Positions 40,772 through 49,483 of a stretch of 64,000 nucleotides of DNA are shown piece by piece. Origin of the DNA: Chloroflexales bacterium ZM16-3 (lineage in GTDB: Bacteria; Chloroflexota; Chloroflexia; Chloroflexales; Chloroflexaceae); the NCBI GenBank assembly GCA_004138175.2, contig RYFE02000010.1:103264-167263 (forward strand), written 5' to 3'. Both the position numbers and the translations under genes were made by a program. Within the stretch, counting starts at the first letter, position 1, and every line of letters begins with the position of its first letter. The notes under the pieces were generated by a model. The model worked only from the letters and a program-made list of their open reading frames with translations. It searched no databases and was not told the origin of the DNA.

Positions 40772-41995
40772 ATGACCGAGATGCGCCGCGAGTCGCCCTA
40801 TCAGATGGTGCCGATTGAGACGGCTCGAACAATGATTATGGCCCACGTCACGCCCCTCGACAGCGAGGAGGCGGACGCCCTCAGCGCCGAGGGCCGCATC
40901 CTGGCGGTTACGATCAGCGCCCCCGAGGATGTCCCCGATGTGCCGAAGTCGGCCATGGATGGCTATGCCCTGCGCGCCACAGATGGGCTGGACGCCCGGC
41001 GCGTGGTGGCCGAGCTCACCGCCGGCACCCAGTCCGGCCTACAGATCAGCCCCGGCACCGCCGCGCGGATCATGACCGGCGCGCCTATGCCCGAGGGTGC
41101 CGATGCCATGATCCCGGTGGAGCAGACCGAGGAGCGCGATGGGGTGCTCACCATCCAGCGCAAGCTAAGGCCCGGCGACAATGTCCACACGGTCGGCCAA
41201 GATATCGCCCAGGGCCAGCCGGTGCTGGCCAGGGGCACGCTGCTCGGCCCTGCCGACGTGGGCCTGCTGGCCACCATTGGTGTCACCCGCGTGGCGGTGT
41301 TCCGCCGGCCGCGCGTGGCCGTGCTGGCCACGGGCGATGAGGTCTACGAGCCGGGCGGCCCGCGCCCCGCTGGCGCTGTGCGCGATAGCAACCGCTACGC
41401 CCTGATGGCAGCCGCCCGCGAGGCTGGCTGTGAGACGATCTCGCTCGGCATCGCCCGCGATGACTACACCACGCAGCGAGATGCTATCCTGCGCGGCTTA
41501 GACCAGGCCGATGTCCTGCTCACCAGCGGCGGCGTCAGTATGGGCACCCGCGACTTGATCAAGCCCATTCTGGCCGAGATCGGCACGGTTCACTTCGGGC
41601 GGATCAACTTTAAGCCGGGCAAGCCCACCACCTTCGCCACCGCTGGCGGCAAGCTGATCTTTGGCCTGCCGGGCTACCCGGTGTCGTCGCTGGTCTCCTT
41701 CGAGGTGTTCGTGCGCCCGGCCCTGCGCGCACTCCAGGGCGCCGCTCGCCCCGAGCGCTCTCTGGTGCGCGCCCGGCTCGCCGCGCCCATCCGCCCCTCG
41801 CAGGGCCGACCAGAGTACCAGCGAGTCATCCTCAGCTGGCGCGACGGCACGATCTGGGCTGCCAGCACCGGCAGCCAGGGCAGCTCGCGCCTGATCTCGA
41901 TGCGCGGCGCCAATGGCCTGCTGTTTGTCCCCGCTGGCGATGAGCCCTACCCGATGGGCACCGAGCTTGATGCAATGATTACGGGAGTGCTGTGA
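40772..41995 (+). CDS. moeA: Molybdopterin molybdenumtransferase MoeA
   Basis: 407 residues. MoeA domains: VPDVPKSAMDGYALRA, AARIMTGAPMPEGADAMIPVEQT, ATGDEVYEPGG, and LLTSGGVSMGTRDLIKPIL, GKPTTFA, GLPGYPVSSLVSFE. It inserts molybdate into adenylated molybdopterin. It works downstream of molybdopterin synthase, whose subunits are fused in the gene at 47869. The stop overlaps the aroB GTG. The leader 40634-40771 has a TAGAAT box near 40671 but no Moco riboswitch that I can recognise. Confidence 0.94.
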   Translation: MTEMRRESPYQMVPIETARTMIMAHVTPLDSEEADALSAEGRILAVTISAPEDVPDVPKSAMDGYALRATDGLDARRVVAELTAGTQSGLQISPGTAARIMTGAPMPEGADAMIPVEQTEERDGVLTIQRKLRPGDNVHTVGQDIAQGQPVLARGTLLGPADVGLLATIGVTRVAVFRRPRVAVLATGDEVYEPGGPRPAGAVRDSNRYALMAAAREAGCETISLGIARDDYTTQRDAILRGLDQADVLLTSGGVSMGTRDLIKPILAEIGTVHFGRINFKPGKPTTFATAGGKLIFGLPGYPVSSLVSFEVFVRPALRALQGAARPERSLVRARLAAPIRPSQGRPEYQRVILSWRDGTIWAASTGSQGSSRLISMRGANGLLFVPAGDEPYPMGTELDAMITGVL

Positions 41996-43107
41996 AACCT
42001 CTTACCGTCACCACCACCTCTGCCACCTACCCCGTCGTCGTCGAGTCCGGCGCGCTGGCCAGCCTGCCGGATCGCCTCCAGGCGCTCGGCCTGCGCGGCG
42101 CGCTCTGGCTGGTCTGCGACGGGGCCGTGGCCGAGCTGTACGGCGCGCCCCTGGCCGAGCGCCTGCGCGCCGCCGGTCATACCGTCCACACCTTCAGCGT
42201 GCCGCCGGGCGACGCCAGCAAGAGCCCGGCCCAGCTCGGTGAGCTGCACACCTGGATGATCGCCGGCGGGATCGAGCGCCGCGACGCTGTGCTGGCCCTC
42301 GGCGGCGGCGTGGTGGGCGACCTGGCTGGCTTCGCGGCGGCAACTATCCTGCGCGGCGTCGCCGTCATCCAGCTACCCACCACCCTGCTCTCGATGGTGG
42401 ACGCGGCCGTGGGCGGGAAGACTGGGATCAACCACCCGCTCGGAAAGAACCTGATCGGCGCATTCCACCAGCCGCGCCTGGTGCTGGCCGATACCGACAC
42501 GCTGGCCAGCCTGCCGCCGCGCGCCCTGCGCGAGGGCTGGGCCGAGGTGATCAAGCACGGGGTGATCCGCGACGCCGAGCTGTTTGAGGATCTGGAACAT
42601 CTGGCCAACGAGCGCGGCTGGAGCGCCCAGTCCCCCGGCGGCCTGTGGGACGCCGCCGACGCCGGGCTGACCGCCCAGCTCAGCGACCTGATCCGCCGCG
42701 CCGTGGCCGTCAAGGTCGAGGTGGTCAGCATCGACGAGTTCGAGCGCGGCGAGCGGATCACGCTCAACTATGGCCACACCGTCGGCCACGCCGTCGAGCA
42801 GCTCTCGCGCTACGGCCTACTCCACGGCGAGTCGGTGGCGGTGGGCATGCACGCCGAGGCCGGCATCGCCCGGCTGATGGATATGTGCGACGGCGACCTG
42901 GCGGGCCGCCAGGCGGCCCTGATCCACGCCTACGGCCTGGAGACGAAGCTGCCCGCCTACGATATTGACGCCATCCTGGCCCTGGCCATGCGCGACAAGA
43001 AGGTTCAGGCGAAGAAGATCCGCTGGGTGCTGCCCACCGCCATCGGCAGCGTCCTGGTGCGCGACGACGTGCCCGAGGAGCTGCTGCGCAGGGCGCTGCA
43101 GGCGTAG
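41992..43107 (+). CDS. aroB: 3-dehydroquinate synthase
   Basis: 371 residues; the GTG start overlaps the moeA stop by 4 bases (GTGA). Motifs: LGGGVVGDLAGFAAATILRG, PTTLLSMVDAAVGGKTGIN, EGWAEVIKHG and NYGHTVGHAVE, including the zinc ligands Glu and His. It is the second step of the shikimate pathway, closing DAHP to 3-dehydroquinate with NAD and zinc. Length and motifs are normal, so it should be functional. Coupling to moeA looks like a shared promoter rather than a shared pathway. Confidence 0.96.
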   Translation: MKPLTVTTTSATYPVVVESGALASLPDRLQALGLRGALWLVCDGAVAELYGAPLAERLRAAGHTVHTFSVPPGDASKSPAQLGELHTWMIAGGIERRDAVLALGGGVVGDLAGFAAATILRGVAVIQLPTTLLSMVDAAVGGKTGINHPLGKNLIGAFHQPRLVLADTDTLASLPPRALREGWAEVIKHGVIRDAELFEDLEHLANERGWSAQSPGGLWDAADAGLTAQLSDLIRRAVAVKVEVVSIDEFERGERITLNYGHTVGHAVEQLSRYGLLHGESVAVGMHAEAGIARLMDMCDGDLAGRQAALIHAYGLETKLPAYDIDAILALAMRDKKVQAKKIRWVLPTAIGSVLVRDDVPEELLRRALQA

Positions 43108-43151
43108 GTCTCGCCGGGCGGCTAATGGTATACTGCCTGCGGTAAGGTCGC

Positions 43152-43289
43152 CTGGGGCTGCGCCCCAGGCGCATCAAGGTAAGCCCCAGGCTCCCCGGAA
43201 TTTCTTGTTGTTTTGGCCAACATGGCCAAAACAACGCTGGTTTTTAGGGCGACAGCCCTAAACGTGATGCGTATGGGGCGCAGCCCCAG
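43152..43289. repeat. Composite palindromic element, copy B (138 bp)
   Basis: The same outer arms (CTGGGGC.GCGCCCCA), GCATCAAGGT/ACGTGATGC sub-arms and TTGTTGTTTTGGCCAA inner stem as copy A at 22431, with the inner GCCAGC-TTC-GCTGGC centre missing. Confidence 0.8.
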
Positions 43290-43295
43290 ACCCGC

Positions 43296-43372
43296 TTTTT
43301 GTTAGGTTTGGGCGGCGAAGCCGCCCAAACCTAACAAAAAAAGTAGTGTGGGAGGGCGTAGCCCTCCCACAC
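43296..43372. repeat. Two adjacent perfect palindromes before moxR
   Basis: A 21-bp stem with GAA loop (43296-43316 with 43320-43340, centre GGCGGC-GAA-GCCGCC), then GTGTGGGAGGGC-GTA-complement (43346-43372). Confidence 0.88.
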
Positions 43373-43396
43373 CCTCCCCTTCAAGCGAGGCTCCCT

Positions 43397-44371
43397 TTGG
43401 ACACGGTCAAACAGTTTGCCGAGCGGATCTTCCAGAACGTCGAGCAGGTGATCATCGGCAAACGCAACGCCGTCGAGCTGCTGCTGGTGTCACTGCTCTG
43501 CCGGGGCCACGTGCTGCTGGAGGATGTGCCCGGCACCGGCAAGACGGTGCTGGCCAAGAGCATCGCCCGCTCGATCGGCAGCAGCTTCAAGCGCATCCAG
43601 TTCACGCCCGACCTGCTGCCCTCCGATGTGACGGGGATATCGATCTTTAACCAGCAGAGCCGCGAGTTCGAGTTTCGCCCCGGCCCGATCTTCGCCCAGA
43701 TCGTCCTGGCCGATGAGATTAATCGGGCTACCCCCAAGACCCAGAGCGCGATGCTTGAGGCGATGGAGGAGCGCCAGATCACGGTGGACGGGACGACCTA
43801 TGCGCTGCCGGTGCCCTTTATTGTGCTGGCCACCCAGAACCCGATCGAGTACGAGGGCACCTTCCCGCTGCCCGAGGCTCAGCTCGACCGCTTCCTGCTG
43901 CGGCTGCACCTCGGCTACCCGGATCGCCTCGACGAGATCGCTATCCTCAAGCGCCAGCGCCAGGCCCACCCCCTCGACAGCCTCCAGACGGTGGCCGAGA
44001 TCGACGATCTGCTGCGCCTCCAGCAGGCGATCAAGGAGGTGTATGTGGACGACCTGATCGAGGAGTATATCGTCAGCATCACCACGGCGACCCGCCACCA
44101 CGAGGATGTCTACCTTGGGGCGAGCGCCCGTGGCTCGCTGGCGCTCTATCGCACCGCCCAGGCGTGGGCCGCGATCCAGGGGCGCGACTATGTGGCCCCC
44201 GATGATGTGAAGAGCTTGGCCAGTGCTGTCCTCGGCCACCGCATGATCGTCAGCCCGGCCGCGCGTATCCGCAGCGTCACCCCCGCCGCCGTGATCGAGG
44301 ATGTGCTGAGCGGCGTGCCTGTGCCCGGCGCCCGCGCTGGCCGCCGCTTCGACCGCGCCGCCGCGAGGTGA
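43397..44371 (+). CDS. MoxR-family AAA+ ATPase
   Basis: 324 residues from the TTG at 43397, preferred because the frame further upstream (from 43346) is made of palindrome. Motifs: [21 protein letters not shown], Walker [29 protein letters not shown], Walker [21 protein letters not shown], sensor [22 protein letters not shown]. MoxR ATPases remodel metal-dependent or VWA-containing partners. The usual DUF58 and VWA genes do not follow; instead a 66-residue protein and a sigma-like/anti-sigma-like membrane protein do. Confidence 0.92.
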   Translation: MDTVKQFAERIFQNVEQVIIGKRNAVELLLVSLLCRGHVLLEDVPGTGKTVLAKSIARSIGSSFKRIQFTPDLLPSDVTGISIFNQQSREFEFRPGPIFAQIVLADEINRATPKTQSAMLEAMEERQITVDGTTYALPVPFIVLATQNPIEYEGTFPLPEAQLDRFLLRLHLGYPDRLDEIAILKRQRQAHPLDSLQTVAEIDDLLRLQQAIKEVYVDDLIEEYIVSITTATRHHEDVYLGASARGSLALYRTAQAWAAIQGRDYVAPDDVKSLASAVLGHRMIVSPAARIRSVTPAAVIEDVLSGVPVPGARAGRRFDRAAAR

Positions 44372-44373
44372 AC

Positions 44374-44574
44374 ATGTCTGACGACGACCAGAGCCGCCGT
44401 GGGCGACTGACCCAGTCGCTGCGCCAGGTGGTGCTGCTGCGCGAGACTGGCCCGAAGAGTTCGGCATGGCACCGCGCCCGCGCCGAGACGATCTGGCGGC
44501 TCCACAAGATGCTGGAGCGGCAGGCTGACGAGACGACGGAAGACAAGCAGGGCGAGGACGCGCCCGAAGGCTAA
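44374..44574 (+). CDS. Small charged protein (66 aa), cotranslated with MoxR
   Basis: The ATG at 44374 is 2 bases after the moxR stop, so translational coupling is likely; an in-frame GTG at 44368 overlaps that stop. The protein is hydrophilic, helical and has an acidic C-terminal tail (ERQADETTEDKQGEDAPEG). A central LRQVVLLRETGPKSSAWHRARAETIW may form an amphipathic helix pair. No family is recognised; an adaptor for MoxR is a guess from position only. Confidence 0.6.
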   Translation: MSDDDQSRRGRLTQSLRQVVLLRETGPKSSAWHRARAETIWRLHKMLERQADETTEDKQGEDAPEG

Positions 44575-44586
44575 TTGCAGGTTGGG

Positions 44587-44673
44587 TAGTGGATCTATCT
44601 CGAATGTCACCCTGAGCGAAGCGAAGGGTCTCGGCCGGGATTCCTCGCTTCGCTCGGAATGACCACCATTCCA
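44587..44673. repeat. 87-bp GAGCGAAGCGA-type palindromic repeat, inverted copy
   Basis: The reverse complement of the unit at 14617-14703 with a few changes. It ends beside a short (AATCTGC)n array (44679-44695). Confidence 0.85.
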
Positions 44674-44710
44674 CGCCCAATCTGCAATCTGCAATTATCC
44701 ATGGAGCCCC

Positions 44711-46771
44711 ATGCCCTCTCCGCACGAGCTGATCGAGCGCGCCCTGCGCATCCACGGCGATGCGATCTACCGGGCCGCCCTGCTGCTCGCCGGTAATGCG
44801 CAGGGTGCCGAGGGTCTGATGCGCGCCCTGGTGGCCGACCTGCTGGCCGCGCCGCCGGTGTCCGCGCCCGATGAGGCCGACCTGTTGGCCCGCCTGCTCG
44901 CCGCCGCCCGCGCCGAGGTCGCCAGGCAGGCCGCCAGGCGCCGCGAGGCGGCCCGGCCCGCCGCCGACCTGCCGCCGCTCTACCGTAGCCTCTTCGCTCT
45001 GCCCGCCGACCAGCGCCTCGCCCTTGGGCTGCACCTGCTCCAGGGCTATGATGTCGGCCACCTGGCCCGCATCGCCGCCGCCGATGATGCGGCAGCCCGC
45101 GCCGGTCTGATCGCCGCTATGCGCGCCGTCGCCCCGGCCGCCGGGATCTCGCTCACCGACCGCAGCAGCGGCGACCACTGCCTGTCTGTGCGCGACGCCC
45201 TGGTGGACCCGGCCGGGCGCCTGCGTCACGCCCCGGCTATCCGCGGCCACCTGGCCGGATGCGCTCACTGCCGCGCCTTCGACCAGGCGTGGGGCGAGCT
45301 GAGCCAGGCTGTCGAGACGGCCCTGCGCACCGCCCTGCGCGACCGCGACCTGCCCGCGCCGCTGGAGGCCCGCCTGATGGCCATGGCGCGCCCGGCCCGC
45401 CGCTTCAGCCCCGGCCTGCGCTTTGTGCTGCCACCCCTGGCCGTCCTGCTGATCATCGCCGCCCTGGTGCTCCCCGGCATCACAAGGCGCTCGGTTACGG
45501 TGGTGAACCGCGAGGACGCCGCGCCGGTGGACCCGCAGATCCTGATCAGCCGCGCCCTGGACATCCACGCCCGCCCGCCCGATGGCGGCGGCCCGATCTG
45601 GCACGCCCGCTACCAGACCTTCTGGTACTTCGATAATCGCACCGTGGCCCCCCTGCACGCCGATATCTGGCTTGACCGTAGCAACCCGGCCCGCCACCGC
45701 ATCCAGATCGCCCACACCGACGGCGGCGCGCCCTACGAGCTTCAGCTTGGCAATGGCACCGACCGGCTCTACTATGGTCTCGATGGCATCTACGCACCAT
45801 CCCTCTATGGGAGTCTCGCCGTGGGTGCCACCCAGGAGCAGCCCGCACTACTCAGCCAAGTCGCCGAGCCCCCGGCTCAGTCCCGCGCCCTCGCCGAGCG
45901 CATCACCTACGGGGTCTGGGATGTACCGCCCTTCTACCTGCGCCAGGCCCAGGCTGCCGAGAACCTGCATGTCCTCGGGCGGCAGCGTGACGGCGACCAT
46001 ATTGTGCAGATCCTCAGCTTCTCTGGGGTGAGCCCGGTGGGCTACCCCGCCGATGCGCCCGGCGCGACGGCCGGGCGCGTCACCGTGCTGCTGGCCCTCG
46101 ACCTCGCCGATGGCCGCCTGCGCAGCGCCACCGAGCTCTCTGGCCCCGCAGGTGGCACGCAGACCAGCCGGGTGACCTGGAGGCTGATCGCGGAGGAGAC
46201 GTTTGGCAGCAGCGCCGAGGCCGGCGCGCCCTTCGATATTGGCCAGGCATGGAACGGGATCGGCGAGTTCCCCCCGGCTCGGACATACCAGAGCGCCGAC
46301 CCGGCAATGCCCCTGATCAGCGCCGCACAGCTGGGCGCCCCGGCTCTGCTGCTGAAGCATCCTGCGATCGCCTTGCCCGTCGTTCCGCCGCCCGGCGTGA
46401 GCCGCGCCCTGCTGAACTTACCAGTCTCCGACACGAGTGGCCAGAGTCCACCTCTATCGTTGATCTACCTCGGCCCCGACCGGCGGATCATCCTGCGCTT
46501 CAATACCTCTAGCCAGATCAACGACGGAGAGGCGGTGCGGGGTGAGCTTTGGAGCGCGCAGATCGAGCCCGGTCGCGCCCGCAGCTACCGCGCCACCCTT
46601 CAGCGCATCGGCGAGACTGACCCGACCGGCAACAATTATATGCTCCTCGACGCCTACGGCTTCTCGCGCGCCGAGTTGGTCTCTGTGATCGAGTCGCTGC
46701 GGCCCCTCGACGCGGAGACCCTGCACACCCATTACACGCTCTTTGTTCTCCCCACCGCCGAGGGGCAGTAG
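44711..46771 (+). CDS. Sigma-like region fused to zf-HC2 and transmembrane ectodomain
   Basis: 686 residues. About 1-145 look like a degenerate ECF sigma factor (ALRIHGDAIYRAALLLAG for region 2, then LYRSLFALPADQRLALGLHL and GYDVGHLARIAAADDAAARA for region 4). A zf-HC2 anti-sigma motif follows (His180-x3-Cys184-x2-Cys187, with Cys157 upstream), then one membrane helix (about 237-256) and a 430-residue extracytoplasmic beta-rich domain. The sigma-like part is tethered to its own anti-sigma-like part. It may be a signal transducer, released by proteolysis, or may have lost sigma activity. It follows moxR and the 66-residue gene on the same strand. Confidence 0.65.
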   Translation: MPSPHELIERALRIHGDAIYRAALLLAGNAQGAEGLMRALVADLLAAPPVSAPDEADLLARLLAAARAEVARQAARRREAARPAADLPPLYRSLFALPADQRLALGLHLLQGYDVGHLARIAAADDAAARAGLIAAMRAVAPAAGISLTDRSSGDHCLSVRDALVDPAGRLRHAPAIRGHLAGCAHCRAFDQAWGELSQAVETALRTALRDRDLPAPLEARLMAMARPARRFSPGLRFVLPPLAVLLIIAALVLPGITRRSVTVVNREDAAPVDPQILISRALDIHARPPDGGGPIWHARYQTFWYFDNRTVAPLHADIWLDRSNPARHRIQIAHTDGGAPYELQLGNGTDRLYYGLDGIYAPSLYGSLAVGATQEQPALLSQVAEPPAQSRALAERITYGVWDVPPFYLRQAQAAENLHVLGRQRDGDHIVQILSFSGVSPVGYPADAPGATAGRVTVLLALDLADGRLRSATELSGPAGGTQTSRVTWRLIAEETFGSSAEAGAPFDIGQAWNGIGEFPPARTYQSADPAMPLISAAQLGAPALLLKHPAIALPVVPPPGVSRALLNLPVSDTSGQSPPLSLIYLGPDRRIILRFNTSSQINDGEAVRGELWSAQIEPGRARSYRATLQRIGETDPTGNNYMLLDAYGFSRAELVSVIESLRPLDAETLHTHYTLFVLPTAEGQ

Positions 46772-47087
46772 CGCAAAAGGCAGGGCTGTTGCAGTCACCC
46801 TCCGGCCCTCACCCCCAGCCCCTCTCCCTCAAGGGGAGAGGGGGGTATATCGCTTCCTAGCGAGGAATACTCCCCCTCTCCCGCTCAGGGAGAGGGGGCT
46901 GGGGGGTGAGGGCTGCCCGGCGATCAAATGACGTTGCATCAGCCCTGATCGCAGACGCCCCCCTCGCGTAGCGACCCCGAAAAGTTGGTACAATATCCTA
47001 TTGGAGCATAGACATGTTGCTCATGGCAGGTAGCGCCGCAATCGCTTGCGATCTGCAATCTGCAATCACAAAAGCCAGAGGGATCTT
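46772..47087. other. Gene-free spacer with large palindrome and promoter
   Basis: A 25-27 bp inverted repeat (46805-46829 with 46887-46913; arms begin GCCCTCACCCCCAGCC) encloses a smaller CCCCTCTCCCT/AGGGAGAGGGG hairpin. Downstream, TGGTACAAT (TACAAT at 46990-46995) is an extended -10 for the SDR gene. A short AATCTGC array lies at 47050-47068. Nothing in it looks coding. Confidence 0.75.
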
Positions 47088-47804
47088 ATGGATTTTCAGA
47101 GCAAGGTGGCGATCATCACCGGGGGCGCGCAGGGGATCGGGCGCGCCGTGTCGCTGGCCTTCGCCCGCGATGGTGCGGCTGTCGTCATCGCCGATGTGGA
47201 TGGGCCGGCAGCGAGGACGCTTGCTGAAGGGATCGGCTTATGGGGCGGCCGGGCTATGGCCATCGTCGCCGATGTGTCGAGCGAGGCCGATGCCGCCCGC
47301 ATCGCCGCCGAGACGGTGTCGGCCCTCGGGGGGGTCGATATCCTGGTGAACTGCGCCAGCAGCGAGATCCCCGGCACCGTGGAGAGCACCCCGCTGGACG
47401 CGTGGGCAGCCATGCTGTCCGTCAACCTCACTGGCGTCTACCTGATGTCGCGCTTTGTGCTCCCCGAGATGCGTCGGCACGGCGGCGGGGTGATCATCAA
47501 TGTCGCCGCGATCCACGGCCTGCTCGCCGAGCCGGGATGGTCGGCCTACGCGGCCGGCAAGGGCGGCGTGATCGCGCTCAGCCGGGGAATGGCCCTCGAC
47601 TACGCCGCCGAGGGCATCCGGGTCAACTGCGTCTGCCCTGGGTCGGTTGAGCACCCGCTGCGCCCTGCCGTCCGGCAGCCCCTCGGACGCCCCGGCACGC
47701 CCGAGGAGGTCGCCGAGCTGGTGCTCTTTCTGGCCAGCCCACGGGCCAGCTTTATCACCGGAGGCGTCTACACCGCCGACGGCGGCCTTAGCGCGGGGTT
47801 CTAA
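47088..47804 (+). CDS. Short-chain dehydrogenase/reductase
   Basis: 238 residues from the ATG at 47088. Classical SDR: NAD(P) site TGGAQGIG, NCASSEI in place of NNAG, catalytic Tyr-x3-Lys in SAYAAGKGG, and ICPGSVEHP-type loop (CVCPGSVEHPL). A C-terminal FITGGVYTADGG is typical. An Asp after the second strand (IADVDGP) favours NAD. The substrate is unknown. The NNAG Asn is shifted and the usual catalytic Ser appears as Ala/Ile (NVAAIHG), so activity is not certain. Confidence 0.88.
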   Translation: MDFQSKVAIITGGAQGIGRAVSLAFARDGAAVVIADVDGPAARTLAEGIGLWGGRAMAIVADVSSEADAARIAAETVSALGGVDILVNCASSEIPGTVESTPLDAWAAMLSVNLTGVYLMSRFVLPEMRRHGGGVIINVAAIHGLLAEPGWSAYAAGKGGVIALSRGMALDYAAEGIRVNCVCPGSVEHPLRPAVRQPLGRPGTPEEVAELVLFLASPRASFITGGVYTADGGLSAGF

Positions 47805-47807
47805 AAA

Positions 47808-47850
47808 GGGATAGGTTCAGGGAGGGCTATGCCCTCCCTGAACCTATCCC
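47808..47850. repeat. 20-bp-arm palindrome with TAT loop
   Basis: GGGATAGGTTCAGGGAGGGC with its complement at 47831-47850, between the SDR and MoaD-MoaE genes. It is related to the 27662 and 43346 repeats. Confidence 0.88.
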
Positions 47851-47868
47851 CTTTCCAAAGGGTTTGCG

Positions 47869-48543
47869 ATGATCACTGTCCATATCAGGTTCTTCGCCGG
47901 GCACCGCGACATCGTCGGTCGCTCGGCACAGGATATGCAAATAGAGGAGGGTGCCACCCTCGGCCAGGTCTGGGGGCGGCTGACGGTCGATCACCCCCGG
48001 CTGGCCGGCTACACCGGCCGCCTGCTCTACGCCATCAACCAGGAGTTCGCCGGCCCCGAGAGCCCCCTGGCCGATGGCGACGAGGTTGCATTCATCCCGC
48101 CGGTTAGCGGCGGCACGCCGGATGGCGAGGGGGAGTTTGCGCCCTTCCTGATCAGCGCGACATCGCTTGACCCGGCCCCGCTGCTGGCCTATGTGCAGAC
48201 TCCTGATGATGGCGCGGTCGTCAGCTTCGCCGGGGTGGCCCGCAATAACTTTGCTGGCCGGGCCACCGCCCACCTGAGCTACGAGGCATATGCCGAGATG
48301 GCCGCCCCCGTCCTCGGCCAGATCGCCGACGAGGCCCGCGAGCGCTGGCCGATCGGCAGGGTCGCCGTCCACCACCGGGTCGGCCACCTGGAGATCGGCG
48401 AGACCGCCGTGCTGGTGGTGGTGGCCGCGCCTCACCGCCAGGCCGCATTCGCCGCCGCCGCCTATATCATGGACAGAATCAAAGAGGTCGCGCCGATCTG
48501 GAAAAAAGAACATTGGGCGGATGGGGAGACCGAGTGGCGATGA
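47869..48543 (+). CDS. Fused molybdopterin synthase, MoaD-MoaE
   Basis: 224 residues. Residues 1-82 are MoaD (IRFFAGHRDIVGRS, ending in PPVSGG with Gly81-Gly82). From about 90 the MoaE domain follows (DGAVVSFAGVARNNFAG, LSYEAYAEMAAPVLGQIADEA, RVAVHHRVGHLEIGE, VVVVAAPHRQAAF, IKEVAPIWKKEHWADG). MoaD must carry a C-terminal thiocarboxylate on its last Gly, so the fusion should be cleaved after Gly82, as known for MoaX of Mycobacterium tuberculosis. It turns cPMP into molybdopterin, which MoeA (40772) then metallates. Confidence 0.92.
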   Translation: MITVHIRFFAGHRDIVGRSAQDMQIEEGATLGQVWGRLTVDHPRLAGYTGRLLYAINQEFAGPESPLADGDEVAFIPPVSGGTPDGEGEFAPFLISATSLDPAPLLAYVQTPDDGAVVSFAGVARNNFAGRATAHLSYEAYAEMAAPVLGQIADEARERWPIGRVAVHHRVGHLEIGETAVLVVVAAPHRQAAFAAAAYIMDRIKEVAPIWKKEHWADGETEWR

Positions 48544-48548
48544 TGCAC

Positions 48549-48576
48549 GTGGGGGCGCGTCGCGACGCGCCCCTAC
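48549..48576. repeat. 28-bp near-perfect palindrome before mutM
   Basis: GTGGGGGCGCGTCG is followed by CGACGCGCCCCTAC, differing from perfect at one pair. It is similar to the palindromes at 25637 and 50155. Confidence 0.85.
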
Positions 48577-48588
48577 GGGACACAGAAT

Positions 48589-49422
48589 ATGCCTGAACTA
48601 CCCGAGGTGGAGACCGTCGCGCGATCCCTGGCGCCGCAGGTGGTGGGCCGGCGGATCGTTGCGGTCGAGAAGCTGGACTGGGAGCGCATGGTCGAGACGC
48701 CCGACCTGCCCGACTTCCTCGCCCTGATCGTCGGGCGGCAGGTGCTGTCCGTCGGGCGGCGGGCCAAGTGGCTACTGGTCACGCTTGACGCCGGATGGAC
48801 GCTGGCGATCCACCTGCGCATGTCGGGCAACCTGATCGTGCGCGGCCCCGAGGCGACGCCTGACGCCCACACGCATCTGGTGCTGGCAATGGACGACGGG
48901 CGAAGAATCTTCTTCGAGGATCAGCGCAAGTTTGGCCGGGTGCGCCTGCTCGGCCCGGAGGGTTTAGCCCATCTGGACGGCGCTCACGGCCCTGAGCCGC
49001 TGGGCGACACCTTTAGCGCCGAGGATCTTGGCCGCATCCTGGCCGGCCGCCGCACGAAGCTGAAGCCGCTGCTGCTCGACCAGAGCCTGATCGCCGGGAT
49101 CGGCAACATCTACGCCAGCGAGGCGCTGTGGATTGCCCGGCTCCACCCGCTCATCCCCGCCGGAGATACGCCTGCCGCGCAGGTGCCCGCCCTCCACGCC
49201 GCCATCCGCCAGGTGCTGGAAGAGGCCATCGCCAACCAGGGCAGCTCGCTGCGCAACTACCGCAACAGCTACGGCGAGCGCGGCCAGAACCAGGATCACT
49301 TTCGGGTGTACGACCGGGAGGGCGCGCCGTGCGAGCGCTGCGGGGAGCCGATCACGCGCGTCGTCGTCGCCCAGCGCAGCACCTTCTACTGCCCGGGCTG
49401 CCAGCGCCTCATGGCCGACTGA
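48589..49422 (+). CDS. mutM: Formamidopyrimidine-DNA glycosylase
   Basis: 277 residues. The N-terminus [14 protein letters not shown] gives catalytic Pro2 and Glu3. Then come [11 protein letters not shown] with the essential Lys, the H2TH region ([21 protein letters not shown]), and the C-terminal zinc finger [15 protein letters not shown]. It removes 8-oxoguanine and formamidopyrimidines and nicks the abasic site. All active-site residues are present. Confidence 0.97.
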   Translation: MPELPEVETVARSLAPQVVGRRIVAVEKLDWERMVETPDLPDFLALIVGRQVLSVGRRAKWLLVTLDAGWTLAIHLRMSGNLIVRGPEATPDAHTHLVLAMDDGRRIFFEDQRKFGRVRLLGPEGLAHLDGAHGPEPLGDTFSAEDLGRILAGRRTKLKPLLLDQSLIAGIGNIYASEALWIARLHPLIPAGDTPAAQVPALHAAIRQVLEEAIANQGSSLRNYRNSYGERGQNQDHFRVYDREGAPCERCGEPITRVVVAQRSTFYCPGCQRLMAD

Positions 49423-49483
49423 CATCACTGCCGATATCTGTCCATTCTCACTACAAAGCACCCTCATCGTGAAAGGACGTAGT

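Noticed and set aside
43490..45715. 741-codon minus-strand open frame opposite moxR and the sigma-like gene
   Set aside because: It runs across two real genes, an intergenic gap and a palindromic repeat, with no motif or ribosome site.
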